In this document: positions 1 through 11,035 of the stretch, piece by piece
Position numbering within the stretch: the first letter of the stretch is position 1
Layout of the letters: each line of letters begins with the position of its first letter
Assembly: GCF_003515685.1 (NCBI RefSeq)
Contig: NZ_QWEG01000004.1
Coordinates: 297,860-361,859 of the forward strand
Reading direction: 5' to 3'
Length of the DNA: 64,000 nucleotides
Origin: Neobacillus notoginsengisoli
GTDB lineage: Bacteria; Bacillota; Bacilli; Bacillales; Cytobacillaceae
Notes under the pieces: generated by a model
What the model was told of the DNA's origin: nothing
The model's database searches: none
The model's input: only the letters and a program-made list of their open reading frames with translations
Position numbers and translations under genes: made by a program

Positions 1-847
1 AAGCGTCGATTTCAATCGTTTTGTCGTAGACGGCGCCTTCGTCAGTAACAAGCGCACGCCACTTTTCAACGGCCTTCTCAAAATTTTCCCCTTGCGGTGC
101 ATACCTTCTTCCGCGAAGGTAGGTAAAGGTCGTTTCGTCAGGGGTAATCAAGCCCGCCCTTGCACCTGCTTCAATGGACATATTGCAGACGGTCATCCTT
201 TCTTCCATTGAAAGAGAGCGGATCGCTTCGCCTGTATATTCAATGACATAGCCGGTTCCAAACCGGACGCCATTTTGGGCAATGATGGCCAAAATCAAGT
301 CTTTTGCCGTAACCCCATAGCCGAGTTTGCCGTTCACTTTGATATTCAGCGTTTTTGGGCGCTGCTGCCAAAGGGTCTGGGTCGCAAGGACATGCTCGAC
401 TTCACTCGTTCCGATTCCGAAGGCAAGTGCCCCGAATGCACCGTGTGTGGAAGTGTGGCTGTCCCCGCATACAATCGTTTTTCCAGGCTGGGTTAAGCCA
501 AGTTCAGGGCCAATGACATGGACAATCCCATTATCCGGGTGCGTGATATCCGCGAGCGGAATATTGAATTCAGCGCAATTTTGCTGTAATGTATCAATTT
601 GCTTTCTTGAAACTAAATCCTTAATGACCGATTGATTTTTCGTCGGAACATTATGGTCCATTGTCGCAAAAGTAAGGTCGGGCCTGCGAACAGTCCTGCC
701 GTTCATTCTTAAACCTTCAAATGCCTGCGGCGAGGTTACTTCGTGGACAAGATGCAGGTCAATATATAGGAGATCCGGCCTGCCTTCTTCCTGATGGACA
801 ATGTGAGAGTCCCAAATTTTCTCAATGATTGTTTTGGCAGTATGCAT
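1..847 (-). CDS. leuC: 3-isopropylmalate dehydratase large subunit LeuC (3' end off window)
   Basis: Translation from the ATG at 847 begins [17 protein letters not shown] and matches the N-terminal part of LeuC, the [4Fe-4S] large subunit that interconverts 2- and 3-isopropylmalate in leucine synthesis. The start is set by an AAGGAGG site 7 bases upstream. About 282 codons are inside the window and remain open to the edge, so the C-terminal part with the cluster cysteines is missing only because of the window limit. It follows leuB after 16 bp and is the last visible gene of the ilv-leu operon; leuD would be expected next outside the window. Identification rests on sequence and context. Confidence 0.95.
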   Translation of the reverse strand, partial: MHTAKTIIEKIWDSHIVHQEEGRPDLLYIDLHLVHEVTSPQAFEGLRMNGRTVRRPDLTFATMDHNVPTKNQSVIKDLVSRKQIDTLQQNCAEFNIPLADITHPDNGIVHVIGPELGLTQPGKTIVCGDSHTSTHGAFGALAFGIGTSEVEHVLATQTLWQQRPKTLNIKVNGKLGYGVTAKDLILAIIAQNGVRFGTGYVIEYTGEAIRSLSMEERMTVCNMSIEAGARAGLITPDETTFTYLRGRRYAPQGENFEKAVEKWRALVTDEGAVYDKTIEIDA

Positions 848-863
848 AGTCAAACCTCCTTGT

Positions 864-1967
864 TTAGGCGTAGCAGCTCATTATGCAGTTCGCTGCACTT
901 CTCGTTTTAATCGATCCAATAATTAAACTCGTCATTTCTTCAGTTCCGACTTTTTTGCCAGCGTTTTTAAGGTCAGCGGTATGGAAACCGGCATTCAAAA
1001 TCGATTCAACCGTATCCTCAATTACGTCGGCTTCCACTGTCAGCTGGAACGAATGTCTCAGCATCATCGCAGCAGATAGAATCATGGCGACCGGATTGGC
1101 CACGCCTTTTCCAGCAATATCCGGAGCCGATCCATGGACCGGTTCATAGAGACCGAAACCATCTTCTCTCAGGCTGGCAGAAGGAAGCATTCCAAGCGAT
1201 CCTGTCAAAACTGATGCTTCATCACTTAAAATATCGCCGAACATATTCTCTGTCACGATGACATCAAACTGGGATGGGTTTGTAATCAGCTTCATTGCCG
1301 CTGCATCCACAAGAACATGTTCTACTGTGACATCCGGATATTGCTGCTTTTTCTTTTCAACGACTTCGCGCCAAAGCTTACTCGATTCAAGCACGTTCGC
1401 CTTATCAACAGAAGTTAGATGGCCCCGGCGCTGCTGCGCGCATTGGAAAGCTTTATCGACGATTCTTTCGATTTCGGAACGCGTATAAAAGAGGGTGTCG
1501 ACAACGACTTGACCGTTATCCCGCCGTTCACTTGGTGTTCCGAAATAGAGCCCGCCTGTCAGCTCCCTGACAATAAGGAGGTCACTGCCTTTTACCACTT
1601 CTTCCTTCAAAGGAGAAGAATGGAGGAGTTTCTCAAACCCTTTAATCGGGCGCAAGTTTGCAAAAAGGCCAAGTTCCTTTCGGATCCCAAGCAAACCTCT
1701 CTCCGGTCTGAGGTGGGAAGGATTGGCGTCCCACTTTGGACCCCCGACCGCCCCAAGTAAGACTGCATCTGCCTTTTTGCAAGCAGCGGTTGTTTCAGGA
1801 GGAAGCGGGTTGCCATGGCGGTCAATTGCTGCTCCGCCAATATCATGGCTTTCAAAACTGAAGGAGTGGTTGAATTCTTCGGCAATTGTATTCAATACGG
1901 CCTTTGCAGATTCCATTACTTCTTTTCCAATTCCATCACCGGGGAGCAAGACAATATGTTTTTTCAC
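864..1967 (-). CDS. leuB: 3-isopropylmalate dehydrogenase LeuB
   Basis: This is the 367-residue NAD-dependent oxidative decarboxylase of leucine synthesis, converting 3-isopropylmalate to 2-ketoisocaproate. Visible family motifs are GDGIGKEV near residue 10, the metal and substrate segment [17 protein letters not shown] near residues 244-260 and [14 protein letters not shown] near residues 272-285. The start is a GTG at 1967 preceded by AAGGAGG. It lies 16 bp upstream of leuC and is separated from leuA by about 470 bp occupied by a 52-bp repeat array. The last dozen residues (ending MSCYA) look unusual, but the length is normal for Bacillus LeuB. Confidence 0.97.
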   Translation of the reverse strand: MKKHIVLLPGDGIGKEVMESAKAVLNTIAEEFNHSFSFESHDIGGAAIDRHGNPLPPETTAACKKADAVLLGAVGGPKWDANPSHLRPERGLLGIRKELGLFANLRPIKGFEKLLHSSPLKEEVVKGSDLLIVRELTGGLYFGTPSERRDNGQVVVDTLFYTRSEIERIVDKAFQCAQQRRGHLTSVDKANVLESSKLWREVVEKKKQQYPDVTVEHVLVDAAAMKLITNPSQFDVIVTENMFGDILSDEASVLTGSLGMLPSASLREDGFGLYEPVHGSAPDIAGKGVANPVAMILSAAMMLRHSFQLTVEADVIEDTVESILNAGFHTADLKNAGKKVGTEEMTSLIIGSIKTRSAANCIMSCYA

Positions 1968-1999
1968 GGCATTGGCCTCCTTGTATTGTTTAGTGTGTA

Positions 2000-2351
2000 T
2001 TCGGACTCTTGTAGCCTCAAAAACTCGATCAGAGTCCGAATTCGGGGTTTATTCGGACTCTTGTAGCCTCAAAACCCCGTTGAGAGTCCGAATTCGTGGT
2101 TTATTCGGACTCTTGTAGCCTCAAAAACTCGATGAGAGTCCGAATTCGAGGTTTATTCGGACTCTTGGAGTCTAAAAAACTCGTTTAGAGTCCGAATTCG
2201 TGGTTTATTCGGACTCTTGTAGCCTCAAAAACTCGATGAGAGTCCGAATTCGAGGTTTATTCGGCTCTTGGAGTCTCAAAAACTCGATGAGAGTCCGAAT
2301 TTGGGGTTTATTCGGACTCTTGGAGCCTAAAAAACCTGATCAGAGTCCAAA
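2000..2351. repeat. Tandem 52-bp hairpin repeat array B (7 units) between leuA and leuB
   Basis: Seven tandem units start at 2000, 2052, 2104, 2156, 2208, 2260 and 2311; unit 6 has lost one base, which explains the single 51-bp step. Each unit carries TTCGGACTCT and its complement AGAGTCCGAA. Read across the unit boundary, GTCCGAA and TTCGGAC are separated by 11 bases, so the array can also fold as a chain of 11-nt-loop hairpins. The last unit is diverged. The array lies inside the ilv-leu transcript. No start codon with a ribosome binding site or protein homology is seen in the 470-bp gap. Confidence 0.95.
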
Positions 2352-2437
2352 TCCGATGGTTTCTTCAAACTCACCAAGCCATCAAAATGCATTCATTCAA
2401 TGGCCGAATCCCGCAAGCAGTGAATAAATAAATCAAC

Positions 2438-3985
2438 TTAGCTATTGGCAGGCTGTAAAACCTTAACAGGCTGGCTATAGAAGACGCGGTTCACAGCATT
2501 TAAAAATGCTCTTGCGGATGCTTCGAGCACATCTTGGGATGCACCCCGGCCGCTTACCGGAAAGTCATTGACGACCATTTTCACATGCACCTCTGCCAGG
2601 GCATCACGTCCTTGCCCGACCGAACTTAATTGGTATTTTGCCAAATGGATTTCCTCTTTTATAAGAGCCTCGAGGGTATTATATAAAGCTTCGACTGGCC
2701 CTTTTCCTGTTCTCGCAGTCTCTACCCTGATTCCTTCAGGCGTTGCTAAAGCAACCGTTGCAGTTGGGAGATTCATCGAACCGGACTGAACCTGATAGGC
2801 GAGCAGTTCATACTTCTTCACGTCCGTTACTGATGTCTGGATGTCTGTCAAAATCGTAAACAAATCTTCATCCGTGACTTCTTTTTTACGGTCAGTCAGT
2901 AGCTTGAACTGCTTAAACGCTTCTTCAGCCTTGTCATCTGCAAGCGAAAACCCTAGTTTCTCAATCTTATCCTTAAACGCATGCCGGCCCGAATGTTTTC
3001 CGAGTACAAGTTCGTTCGATTGGATTCCGACCATGGCTGGGTCAATAATTTCATAGGTTTGCGGATGCTTAAGGACCCCGTCCTGATGAATACCCGATTC
3101 ATGGGCAAAAGCATTCTGTCCGACGACCGCCTTATTCGGCGCAATTGCCATCCCAGTCAGCTTACGGACTAAATCACTAGTTCGCTTAATCTCTTTCAAG
3201 TTGAGACTTGTAGAGTAAGGGTATTGGTCCTGCCGAATCGCCATTGCGACTGCAAGCTCCTCAAGGGCTGCATTGCCGGCCCGTTCCCCAATACCGTTGA
3301 TTGTTCCCTCTATTTGCGTTGCACCGTTTTCGACAGCAGCGAGGGAATTGGCAACCGCCATTCCTAAATCATTATGGCAATGCGCGGATAGTACCGCTTT
3401 ATGAATGTTCGGGACGTTTTCCTTTATATATCGGAACATCCGGCCATATTCTTCAGGGGTTGCATAGCCGACAGTATCAGGAAGGTTGATGACTGTCGCC
3501 CCGGCATCAATGACTTTTTCAATAATCTGAGCGAGGAAGTCCAGGTCTGAACGGGATGCGTCTTCTGCGGACCATTCAACCTGGGGAAACTTCTCCCTGG
3601 CATACCGGACCATATCAACAGCGAGTTGTACGACTTGATCAGGTGATTTTTTCAGCTTATACGTCATGTGAATGGGGGAGGTGGCAATGAATAAATGAAG
3701 GCGGGGGGCTTCCGCAACCTTCAATGCCTCCCAAGTAGTATCAATATCAGACTTCGTTGCCCTCGCCAGGCCAGCAATTGATACATTCCTCACTGTACGG
3801 GCAATCGCTCTGACAGCTTCGAAGTCACCCTGTGAAGAAGCGGGAAAACCGGCCTCCATCACATTCACGCCAAACCTCTCAAGCTGCCTGGCAATCTCCA
3901 GCTTCTCCAGCTGATTTAAATTGACTCCGGGAGATTGCTCCCCGTCGCGCAGTGTTGTATCGAAAATGTGAATGTTCTGCACCAT
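2438..3985 (-). CDS. leuA: 2-isopropylmalate synthase LeuA
   Basis: LeuA (515 residues) condenses 2-ketoisovalerate with acetyl-CoA, the committed step to leucine. The TIM-barrel catalytic domain begins with [14 protein letters not shown] near residues 9-22 and holds the metal ligands in [12 protein letters not shown] near residue 200. A linker with GKHSGRHA near residue 330 is followed by the C-terminal LeuA regulatory dimer domain (about 385-500), the usual site of leucine feedback inhibition. The ATG at 3985 has a GGAAGGGAA site upstream. It lies between ilvC (repeat array A in the gap) and leuB (repeat array B in the gap). Confidence 0.98.
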   Translation of the reverse strand: MVQNIHIFDTTLRDGEQSPGVNLNQLEKLEIARQLERFGVNVMEAGFPASSQGDFEAVRAIARTVRNVSIAGLARATKSDIDTTWEALKVAEAPRLHLFIATSPIHMTYKLKKSPDQVVQLAVDMVRYAREKFPQVEWSAEDASRSDLDFLAQIIEKVIDAGATVINLPDTVGYATPEEYGRMFRYIKENVPNIHKAVLSAHCHNDLGMAVANSLAAVENGATQIEGTINGIGERAGNAALEELAVAMAIRQDQYPYSTSLNLKEIKRTSDLVRKLTGMAIAPNKAVVGQNAFAHESGIHQDGVLKHPQTYEIIDPAMVGIQSNELVLGKHSGRHAFKDKIEKLGFSLADDKAEEAFKQFKLLTDRKKEVTDEDLFTILTDIQTSVTDVKKYELLAYQVQSGSMNLPTATVALATPEGIRVETARTGKGPVEALYNTLEALIKEEIHLAKYQLSSVGQGRDALAEVHVKMVVNDFPVSGRGASQDVLEASARAFLNAVNRVFYSQPVKVLQPANS

Positions 3986-4080
3986 TTGAATTCCCTTCCT
4001 TCATTTTTTTCGACCCCAATCCTTTTGAACGAAGGAAAGGGGGCCGGATAAATAGATAATTATTGAACATTGAAATCTCT

Positions 4081-4317
4081 TTAGAGCCCGAAGGACTGTC
4101 TGGCCAAGGCCGTTCGGTCGCTAAGTCTTTCTTTAGAGCCCGAAGGACTATCTGGCCAAGGCCGTTCGGTCGCTAAGTCTTTCTTTAGAGCCCAAAGGAC
4201 TATCTGGCCAAGGTCATTCGGTCGCTAAGTCATTCTTTAGAGCCCGAAGGACCATCTGCCCATAGCCGTTCGGTCCCTAAGTCTTTCTTTAGTAGCCAAA
4301 GCACCGCGCCCGGCAAT
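4081..4317. repeat. Tandem 52-bp hairpin repeat array A1 (4 units plus a remnant) between ilvC and leuA
   Basis: Units begin with TTAG at 4081, 4133, 4185, 4237 and 4289, an exact 52-bp period, and the fifth is truncated. Each unit pairs a TTAGAGCCCGAA arm with TTCGGTCGCTAA, with 20 bases between CCGAA and TTCGG that include the palindrome GGCCAAGGCC. The same arms occur in the array at 60278-60690, so the two loci carry one family. The array is inside the ilv-leu transcript between the ilvC stop and leuA. The 340-bp gap holds no gene. Confidence 0.95.
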
Positions 4318-4328
4318 AACCATATTTA

Positions 4329-5354
<1,026 letters not shown>

Positions 5355-5375
5355 TCAATTTAGAAAATTTCCGTT

Positions 5376-5897
5376 TTAAATTTGTAAAGTGTATGAAGAA
5401 AATTCGGTTATTTGTGGCTGGCTTCCGCGTAGGAGGGCGGTTACGCCTGTCCTGGCTATTTCCTTAATCCCGTAAGGCCGAAGCAGTTCAATTAACGCTT
5501 CCACCTTTTCGGGTTTCCCGGTTACTTGGACGGCGAGGCTTTCTTTGCTGACGTCTATGACCGCCGCCCGGAATGGGTCAATGATTTCTTTGATTTCCCT
5601 GCGGAGCTGTCCGCTGCTTGTGACCCTAATTAGTGCAAGCTCGCGAAGGACCAGTGCTTTATCGGTAATGTCTGAAACTTTGAGAACATCAATTTGCTTG
5701 TTTAATTGTTTAGTAAGCTGTTCAAGTTTTTGGCTGTCCTCCACATCGACGACAAGTGTCATTTTTGAGACGCCGTCAACTTCGGTTTGGCCGACGGAGA
5801 TGCTTTCGATATTGAATTGCCTTCGCTGAAGAAGGCCTGTCACCCGGTTAAGCACGCCGCTTTTATTTTGAACGGTAGCCGTAATGATCCGTCTCAT
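5376..5897 (-). CDS. ilvH: Acetolactate synthase small (regulatory) subunit IlvH
   Basis: At 173 residues this is the ACT-domain regulatory subunit that activates the IlvB catalytic subunit and confers valine feedback inhibition. The N-terminal ACT domain (about 2-77) starts [20 protein letters not shown], and the C-terminal ALS_ss_C domain covers about 85-160. The ATG overlaps the ilvB stop codon (ATGA), indicating translational coupling of the two subunits. Confidence 0.98.
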   Translation of the reverse strand: MRRIITATVQNKSGVLNRVTGLLQRRQFNIESISVGQTEVDGVSKMTLVVDVEDSQKLEQLTKQLNKQIDVLKVSDITDKALVLRELALIRVTSSGQLRREIKEIIDPFRAAVIDVSKESLAVQVTGKPEKVEALIELLRPYGIKEIARTGVTALLRGSQPQITEFSSYTLQI

Positions 5898-7618
5898 GGT
5901 TTCACTCCTATCATTTCATGCAGTCCTTTGCCCGGGGCGATCATCGGATAGACATTTTCGGTTAAGACAACTCTGCAATCAATGACGACAGGGCCGTCAT
6001 AGGCCAGTGCTTCTGGCAAAATCGTCCTCAATTCTTCTTTCGTTTCAATTTTCACTCCCTTAATCGAATAACTTTCCGCCAATTTCACAAAGTCGGGCTG
6101 GACAGGGAGGAGGGATTCTGAATAGCGTTCTTCATAAAACTCTTCCTGCCATTGGCGAACCATCCCGAGTGCGCCATTGTTGACGATGATCACCTTGACT
6201 GGAAGATTCCTTTCCTGAAGGACCCCTAGTTCCTGGAGAGTCATCTGGAAACCGCCATCACCGACGAGTGCGATGACTGTTTTATCGGGTGCCGCTAGCT
6301 GGGCGCCGATTGCGGCAGGGAAGCCGAAGCCCATCGTTCCAAGTCCTCCGGAAGTTACCCAACAGTCCGGATTGTTTAAGATATAATGTTGGGCGGCCCA
6401 CATTTGGTGCTGCCCGACATCAGTGGTCACAATCGCTTCGCCACCTGAAGCATGATAAACTGCCTGAATGAGTTCCTGTGCGCTGAGCGCCTGCCCATAA
6501 TCTTCGTGCCAAAGCGGATAGTGCCGTTTATTTTCCTCCAGCTTGCTTAGCCAGTCCGCATGATGGAGCACTTCAAAGGATTGTTTCAAAAGTTCAGTCA
6601 AGGCTTCACGAGCATCTGCGACGATAGGGATGCTTGTCGGGACGTTTTTTCCGATTTCAGCCGGATCGATGTCAATATGGACCACTTTCGCGCTAGGCGC
6701 AAAATGGTTCAAATTGCCTGTCAGCCGGTCATCAAAGCGGGCTCCGATATTCACGAGCAAATCACATTCATACAAGGCCATGTTCGCGGTGTACGTACCG
6801 TGCATACCGGCCATTCCGAGTGATAACTCATGGCTGCCTGGAAAACTGCCGAGCCCGAGCAAAGTTGTCGTGACCGGGAGCCGATGCCTTTCTGCCAGTT
6901 GCCTTAATTCAACGACCGCTTTGCCATGCAGGACGCCCGCACCCGCCAGGATGACTGGCCGCTTTGCTTTCGATAAAGCGTCCGCCAGTTTAATGATTTG
7001 TAGCGGATTGGGCCTTGTCGTCGGCTGATATCCGGGAAGGTGGAAATCCGTATTCATTTCACCTCTAGGAACAGGATTGGCCGAGATATCCTTCGGCATA
7101 TCAATTACGACCGGACCGGGTCTGCCGGTGGTTGCAATATGGAAGGCCTCCTTGATGATTCTTGGCAATTCCTCAATTGACCGGACCTGATAGTTGTGCT
7201 TCGTGATCGGGGTTGTAATTCCGATGATATCCGCTTCCTGGAAAGCATCTGTCCCAATGACGCCAGTTGCAACTTGGCCAGTAAAGATGATGAGCGGAAG
7301 TGAGTCCATCATCGCATCGGCGATTCCGGTAATCAGGTTGGTTGCGCCCGGGCCGGATGTCGCAATCACGACGCCGGGCTTTCCGGTTACACGGGCATAT
7401 CCTTCGGCAGCATGAATGGAGCCTTGTTCATGCCGGAAAAGAAGGTGTTTGATTTGGTCCCTGGCCCGATAGATGGCATCGTAAATGGGTAAAACGGCCC
7501 CTCCAGGATATCCAAAGATCGTTTCCACGCCCTCATTTACTAATGATTCGATTAGGACATCGGCACCCGTTTTCGGTGCTACGGCCCGTTCGATGGCCGG
7601 CATTGTTTCCACTTTCAC
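5894..7618 (-). CDS. ilvB: Acetolactate synthase catalytic subunit IlvB
   Basis: IlvB (574 residues from the chosen start) is the ThDP/FAD/Mg enzyme that makes acetolactate and acetohydroxybutyrate. The N-terminal ThDP half contains [15 protein letters not shown] and the catalytic Glu in [16 protein letters not shown]. The C-terminal ThDP motif [15 protein letters not shown] ... IIVNN is near residues 450-480. The frame stays open upstream to 7762, but those codons read through a MITE-like repeat. The GTG at 7618, with CTGGAGGG 8 bases upstream, gives the canonical length and is preferred. Expression is set by the T-box leader upstream and by the ilvE promoter. Confidence 0.97.
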   Translation of the reverse strand: MKVETMPAIERAVAPKTGADVLIESLVNEGVETIFGYPGGAVLPIYDAIYRARDQIKHLLFRHEQGSIHAAEGYARVTGKPGVVIATSGPGATNLITGIADAMMDSLPLIIFTGQVATGVIGTDAFQEADIIGITTPITKHNYQVRSIEELPRIIKEAFHIATTGRPGPVVIDMPKDISANPVPRGEMNTDFHLPGYQPTTRPNPLQIIKLADALSKAKRPVILAGAGVLHGKAVVELRQLAERHRLPVTTTLLGLGSFPGSHELSLGMAGMHGTYTANMALYECDLLVNIGARFDDRLTGNLNHFAPSAKVVHIDIDPAEIGKNVPTSIPIVADAREALTELLKQSFEVLHHADWLSKLEENKRHYPLWHEDYGQALSAQELIQAVYHASGGEAIVTTDVGQHQMWAAQHYILNNPDCWVTSGGLGTMGFGFPAAIGAQLAAPDKTVIALVGDGGFQMTLQELGVLQERNLPVKVIIVNNGALGMVRQWQEEFYEERYSESLLPVQPDFVKLAESYSIKGVKIETKEELRTILPEALAYDGPVVIDCRVVLTENVYPMIAPGKGLHEMIGVKP

Positions 7619-7658
7619 GTTGTCATCCCTCCAGATTTTTAATTTCATATACGAGGTT

Positions 7659-7844
7659 GTTGATTTCTGCTCCAGGCGCTTCGCTTTCCGCGGGCGGTCT
7701 GGGAGCCTCCTCGGCGCAAGCGCCTGTGGGGTCTCCCACTGACCTTTTCTCCCGCAGGACAAACCCGCTTCTGCGAATAATCATCGCACGAAGGAAATGC
7801 GATAGCATTTTCGAGGAGTCTACGCGCCTTTCGCTCCAATCAAC
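7659..7844. repeat. MITE-like intergenic repeat in the ilvB leader (copy 1)
   Basis: A GC-rich element, bounded by GTTGAT at one end and CTCCAATCAAC at the other, contains CTTCGCTTTCCGCGGG, GAGCCTCCTCGGCGC and GCCTGTGGGGTCTCC. The reverse complement of 58074-58205 carries the same blocks in the same order with the same ends. Copy 1 has about 45 extra bases between CCCGCAGGAC and GAGGAGTCTACGC. It lies between the T-box terminator and the ilvB ribosome binding site, lengthening the leader by roughly 190 bases. It has no coding capacity of its own. Confidence 0.85.
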
Positions 7845-7883
7845 TGTGTTGGATATCAACTATCGTCTTTAACACAGCCATCA

Positions 7884-8196
7884 ATAAAAAAAGCCTTTTC
7901 CCCCACGAAATTCCTGCCGTTTTGAATAACAGCTGGATTTTCGGGGAGAAAAGGCATGTGTCTTTCCTCGGTACCACCCGGATTTGCAACAGTCTTACAA
8001 CTGCCGCCTCATGGAGCGAAAAAAGTGATCCGCTCCGTTTTTGTAACAGGTGCTGAAAAACACCCGGTCGAGCCTAGTAGGGGGTTGGCCCGTTCAGCTT
8101 AACACTCAGGGATGATGTCGGAATAAGTGGTATTTCCGGGCTTCCACCATCCCCGGATCTCTGTAAATACCGAATTCTTATTCCTTTATTCCCGTC
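7884..8196 (-). promoter_or_regulatory. T-box riboswitch leader of ilvBHC-leu (probable isoleucine specifier)
   Basis: On the minus strand the T-box GGGTGGTACCG is at 7979-7969. It is followed by a terminator whose arms GCCTTTTCTCCCC and GGGGGAAAAGGC enclose about 40 bases and end in seven T (7892-7886). The distal stem I landmarks CAGAGATCCGGGG and GGTGGAAG are present, as is the closing helix GGAATAAG/CTTATTCC. The bulge below that helix reads GACATCA, so the specifier is probably ATC (Ile) at 8116-8114. The codon call is an inference from a hand fold; the T-box and terminator themselves are clear. Uncharged tRNA should favour read-through into ilvB. Confidence 0.93.
7886..7955 (-). terminator. 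T-box regulated intrinsic terminator before ilvB
   Basis: A 12-bp GC-rich stem extended by GAAAT/ATTTC and followed by TTTTTTT. It is mutually exclusive with the antiterminator formed by the GGGTGGTACCG element just upstream. Confidence 0.9.
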
Positions 8197-8229
8197 ATCG
8201 ATTTATCGATATGCACATATGCAAGTTTT

Positions 8230-9897
8230 TTAAAATTTCATGATTCCGCCTGTACTGGCCGAGGTGACGAGTTTGGCGTATTTTGCAAGGTAGCCGGTTT
8301 TGATTTTCGGTTCCGGCTTCACCCAGTTTTTCCGCCGGTCTTCCAAAACCTCACCATCAATAATCAGATTGATGGAACGGGCTTCAAGGTCGATGATGAC
8401 CAGATCGCCATTTTCGACAAGTGCGATTGGACCGCCTTCAGCCGCTTCGGGTGAAATATGGCCAACTGAGATGCCGCGGCTGGCTCCGGAGAAGCGGCCG
8501 TCCGTAATCAACGCGACTTCTTTATCCAAACCGCGTCCGGCGATGGAAGCGGTAGGAGCAAGCATTTCCGGCATTCCCGGACCGCCTTTTGGCCCCTCAT
8601 ACCGGATGACAACAACATGCCCTGGTTGGACGATGCCGCTGTCAATTCCAGCTTGGGCTTCTTCCTGCGATTCAAACACAATCGCCTCGCCGGTGAATCT
8701 CTTGATCGATGGATCGACCGCTCCGACTTTAATGACGCCGCCGTCAGGTGCGAGATTGCCGAACAGGATGGACAAACCGCCTACCGGGCTGTAAGGGTTA
8801 TCCCTTCTGCGGATGACCTGATCGTTTGTAATTTCAGCATCCTTTATATTTTCATAAAGGGTTTTTCCTGTAATGGTGATGGCATCCTTGTGGATCAGCC
8901 CGTCAATTTTACACAACTCGTTAATAATGGCACTAACTCCGCCGGCATGATGCACATCCTCCATGGAATAATCGGAAGCTGGACTTATTTTTGAAAGGTA
9001 AGGAACCTTTTCAGCAATCCGGTTGATGTCCTGCAGGTCATAATCAATTCCGGCCTCATGGGCAATGGCCAATGTATGCAGAACTGTGTTCGTTGAGCCG
9101 CCCATTGCCATATCAAGTGCAAGGGCATTATTAAAAGCTGCCTTCGTCATAATGTCGCGCGGTTTGATATCTTTTTTGATAAGGTCAATCAAGTGTTTCG
9201 CCGCATTGTTAATCAATTCGTGCCTTTTATTGGAAGTGGCAACAATCGTTCCGTTATCAGGAACAGTCATGCCGAGCATTTCCATGAGGCAGTTCATTGA
9301 GTTTGCTGTGAACATGCCTGAACATGAGCCACAGGTCGGACATGCATTCGTTTCAATATCCAATAGTTCCTTCTCGGTAATTGCTCCTTTGTTATACGCT
9401 CCCACCCCTTCGAAAACAGAAACGAGTGAAAGGGGTTTTCCTGTTGACGAAACGCCGGCTTCCATCGGACCACCTGAAACGAAAACCGAAGGGACATTCG
9501 TCCTTGCTGCCGCCATCAGCATGCCGGGAGTAATCTTGTCGCAATTCGGGATATAGAAAACCCCGTCGAACCAATGGGCGTTAATAACGGTTTCCGCACT
9601 ATCGGCGATAATTTCGCGGCTCGGCAGGGAATAACGCATCCCAATATGGCCCATCGCGATTCCATCATCAACACCAATCGTGTTGAATTCGAACGGGACG
9701 CCGCCCGCCTCGCGGATTGCCTGCTTGACGACTTCAGCAAAAACATTCAGATGCTTATGGCCGGGAATGATGTCGATATAAGAATTGCAAACTCCGATAA
9801 ACGGTTTATCAAGGTCGCTTGTTTTCACTCCGGTTGCATAAAGCAGGCTGCGGTGCGGGGCCCTGTCGAACCCTTTCTTAATCATGTCGCTTCGCAT
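8230..9897 (-). CDS. ilvD: Dihydroxy-acid dehydratase IlvD
   Basis: IlvD (555 residues) dehydrates dihydroxyisovalerate and dihydroxymethylvalerate in valine and isoleucine synthesis. The iron-sulfur ligands are visible in [10 protein letters not shown] (about 117-126) and [19 protein letters not shown] (about 188-206). The C-terminal half has [23 protein letters not shown] near 465-487. It starts 10 bp after the ilvE stop, with an AAGGAGG site before the ATG at 9897. It is placed upstream of the T-box, so it can be transcribed with ilvE even when the leader terminates. Confidence 0.98.
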   Translation of the reverse strand: MRSDMIKKGFDRAPHRSLLYATGVKTSDLDKPFIGVCNSYIDIIPGHKHLNVFAEVVKQAIREAGGVPFEFNTIGVDDGIAMGHIGMRYSLPSREIIADSAETVINAHWFDGVFYIPNCDKITPGMLMAAARTNVPSVFVSGGPMEAGVSSTGKPLSLVSVFEGVGAYNKGAITEKELLDIETNACPTCGSCSGMFTANSMNCLMEMLGMTVPDNGTIVATSNKRHELINNAAKHLIDLIKKDIKPRDIMTKAAFNNALALDMAMGGSTNTVLHTLAIAHEAGIDYDLQDINRIAEKVPYLSKISPASDYSMEDVHHAGGVSAIINELCKIDGLIHKDAITITGKTLYENIKDAEITNDQVIRRRDNPYSPVGGLSILFGNLAPDGGVIKVGAVDPSIKRFTGEAIVFESQEEAQAGIDSGIVQPGHVVVIRYEGPKGGPGMPEMLAPTASIAGRGLDKEVALITDGRFSGASRGISVGHISPEAAEGGPIALVENGDLVIIDLEARSINLIIDGEVLEDRRKNWVKPEPKIKTGYLAKYAKLVTSASTGGIMKF

Positions 9898-9907
9898 ATT
9901 GACCTCC

Positions 9908-10816
9908 TTAACCCACTACTGCTTTTTGTTTGGCCTCCGGGTAGCATTGGACGCCATCTACTGTAACTAGCTTTCTAAATTCTTCGAGGAGATGATTCGT
10001 AACCGGTCCCGGCTTGCCATCCCCAATTTTTCGTCTATCCACATCAATGACGGCGATCACTTCTACGGCAGTGCCCGTAAGGAACACTTCATCCGCTATA
10101 TATACGTCATGCCTAGTGAATGGCTGTTCTTTGACTTCATAACCATTTTGCTTGGCAAGTTCGATAATGGCGTTTCGGGTAATGCCCTCCAGAGCGCCAA
10201 GATAGACAGGTGGGGTGAAAATGACCCCGTTTTTGATAATTAATATATTGTCGGCAGACCCTTCCGTTACATAGCCCTGATCATTGAGCATGAGAGCTTC
10301 ATCAACGCCTGCCTGGTTGGCTTCAAGTTTTACAAGGATATTGTTTAAATAGTTCAGGGATTTAATTTGCGGGCTTAACACATCCGGACGGTTCCGTCTC
10401 GTCGCAACCGAACCAACTTTCAGGCCGCGCTCGTATAGTTCTTTTGGAAAAAGGGACAGCGGTTCGGCTATCACGATGACCCTTGGCATTGAACATGACG
10501 CCGGATCCAGCCCGAGGTTTCCCATGCCCCTGGAAACGACCACGCGTATGTAAGCGCTGGATAATTCATTTTTTCTTACTGTTTCAACAATGATTTGGGT
10601 CATTTCCTCGGCTGTATAGGGAATGGCCAACATGATGGAATGGGCCGATTCATACAGCCTTTTCAAGTGGGCATCCAGCCGGAAGACATTTCCGTCATAA
10701 ACACGGATTCCCTCGAAAACTCCATCGCCGTAAAGAAAACCGTGGTCGTAAACTGAAACGACCGCATCTTCTTTCCTTACAAACTCACCACCAAGAAAAA
10801 TATACTGACTGCCCAA
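9908..10816 (-). CDS. ilvE: Branched-chain amino acid aminotransferase IlvE (fold-type IV)
   Basis: A 302-residue PLP-dependent class IV aminotransferase that makes Leu, Ile and Val from their keto acids. The Schiff-base lysine is in [12 protein letters not shown] near residue 155 and the cofactor phosphate segment is in [15 protein letters not shown] near residues 193-207. The TTG at 10816, preceded by AGAGGAG, is the only start in frame with a ribosome binding site; a nearby ATG at 10823 is out of frame. It is the first gene of the operon. D-amino acid transaminase is an alternative for the fold, but length and context favour IlvE. Confidence 0.95.
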   Translation of the reverse strand: MGSQYIFLGGEFVRKEDAVVSVYDHGFLYGDGVFEGIRVYDGNVFRLDAHLKRLYESAHSIMLAIPYTAEEMTQIIVETVRKNELSSAYIRVVVSRGMGNLGLDPASCSMPRVIVIAEPLSLFPKELYERGLKVGSVATRRNRPDVLSPQIKSLNYLNNILVKLEANQAGVDEALMLNDQGYVTEGSADNILIIKNGVIFTPPVYLGALEGITRNAIIELAKQNGYEVKEQPFTRHDVYIADEVFLTGTAVEVIAVIDVDRRKIGDGKPGPVTNHLLEEFRKLVTVDGVQCYPEAKQKAVVG

Positions 10817-10925
10817 AACACATTCACTCCTCTTAAACCATTCGCTAGGTTTATATTCTTAGTGATTAAAATAATTTGGTATGTCCCAGAAAAGCTGCAA
10901 ATGAAGTACGTGAAACCGATAACTA

Positions 10926-10940
10926 ACTTTTCTGAGATTT
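10926..10940. promoter_or_regulatory. CodY-like box at the ilvE transcription start
   Basis: ACTTTTCTGAGATTT matches the CodY consensus AATTTTCWGAAAATT at 12 of 15 positions. It begins 7 bases downstream of the -10 of the ilvE promoter, a position suited to repression when branched-chain amino acids and GTP are plentiful. The function is inferred from the motif and from CodY control of ilv-leu in Bacillus. Confidence 0.65.
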
Positions 10941-10946
10941 CCGTCT

Positions 10947-10975
10947 ATAATACACCCATCCTTTAACACTTTCAA
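10947..10975 (-). promoter_or_regulatory. Sigma-A promoter of the ilvE-ilvD-ilv-leu operon
   Basis: TTGAAA (10975-10970), a 17-base spacer and TATTAT (10952-10947) on the minus strand. This is near consensus and lies about 130 bases upstream of the ilvE start. It places the start of transcription near 10940. Confidence 0.8.
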
Positions 10976-11021
10976 GTCGAAAAATAAGATTAGTCTGATA
11001 AATTAGAATCTTTAAGTAATA

Positions 11022-11035
11022 TGTTAGCGTTTACA
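11022..11035. promoter_or_regulatory. cre site (CcpA) upstream of the ilvE promoter
   Basis: TGTTAGCGTTTACA matches the cre consensus TGWNANCGNTNWCA at every defined position. It lies roughly 80-95 bases upstream of the predicted start. An upstream cre of this kind is where CcpA activates, rather than represses, ilv-leu in B. subtilis. The rest of the 10817-11240 gap holds the promoter, the CodY-like box and two very short leader ORFs. Confidence 0.7.

Noticed and set aside
2200..2427. Short open frames within the 52-bp repeats (for example 2200-2427)
   Set aside because: They are stop-free by chance because the unit lacks stops in a frame; the repeated peptide has no ribosome binding site or homology.
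7618..7762. N-terminal extension of IlvB by 48 residues (open frame to 7762)
   Set aside because: The extra codons run through the MITE-like repeat; the GTG at 7618 has an ideal ribosome binding site and gives the normal 574-residue length.
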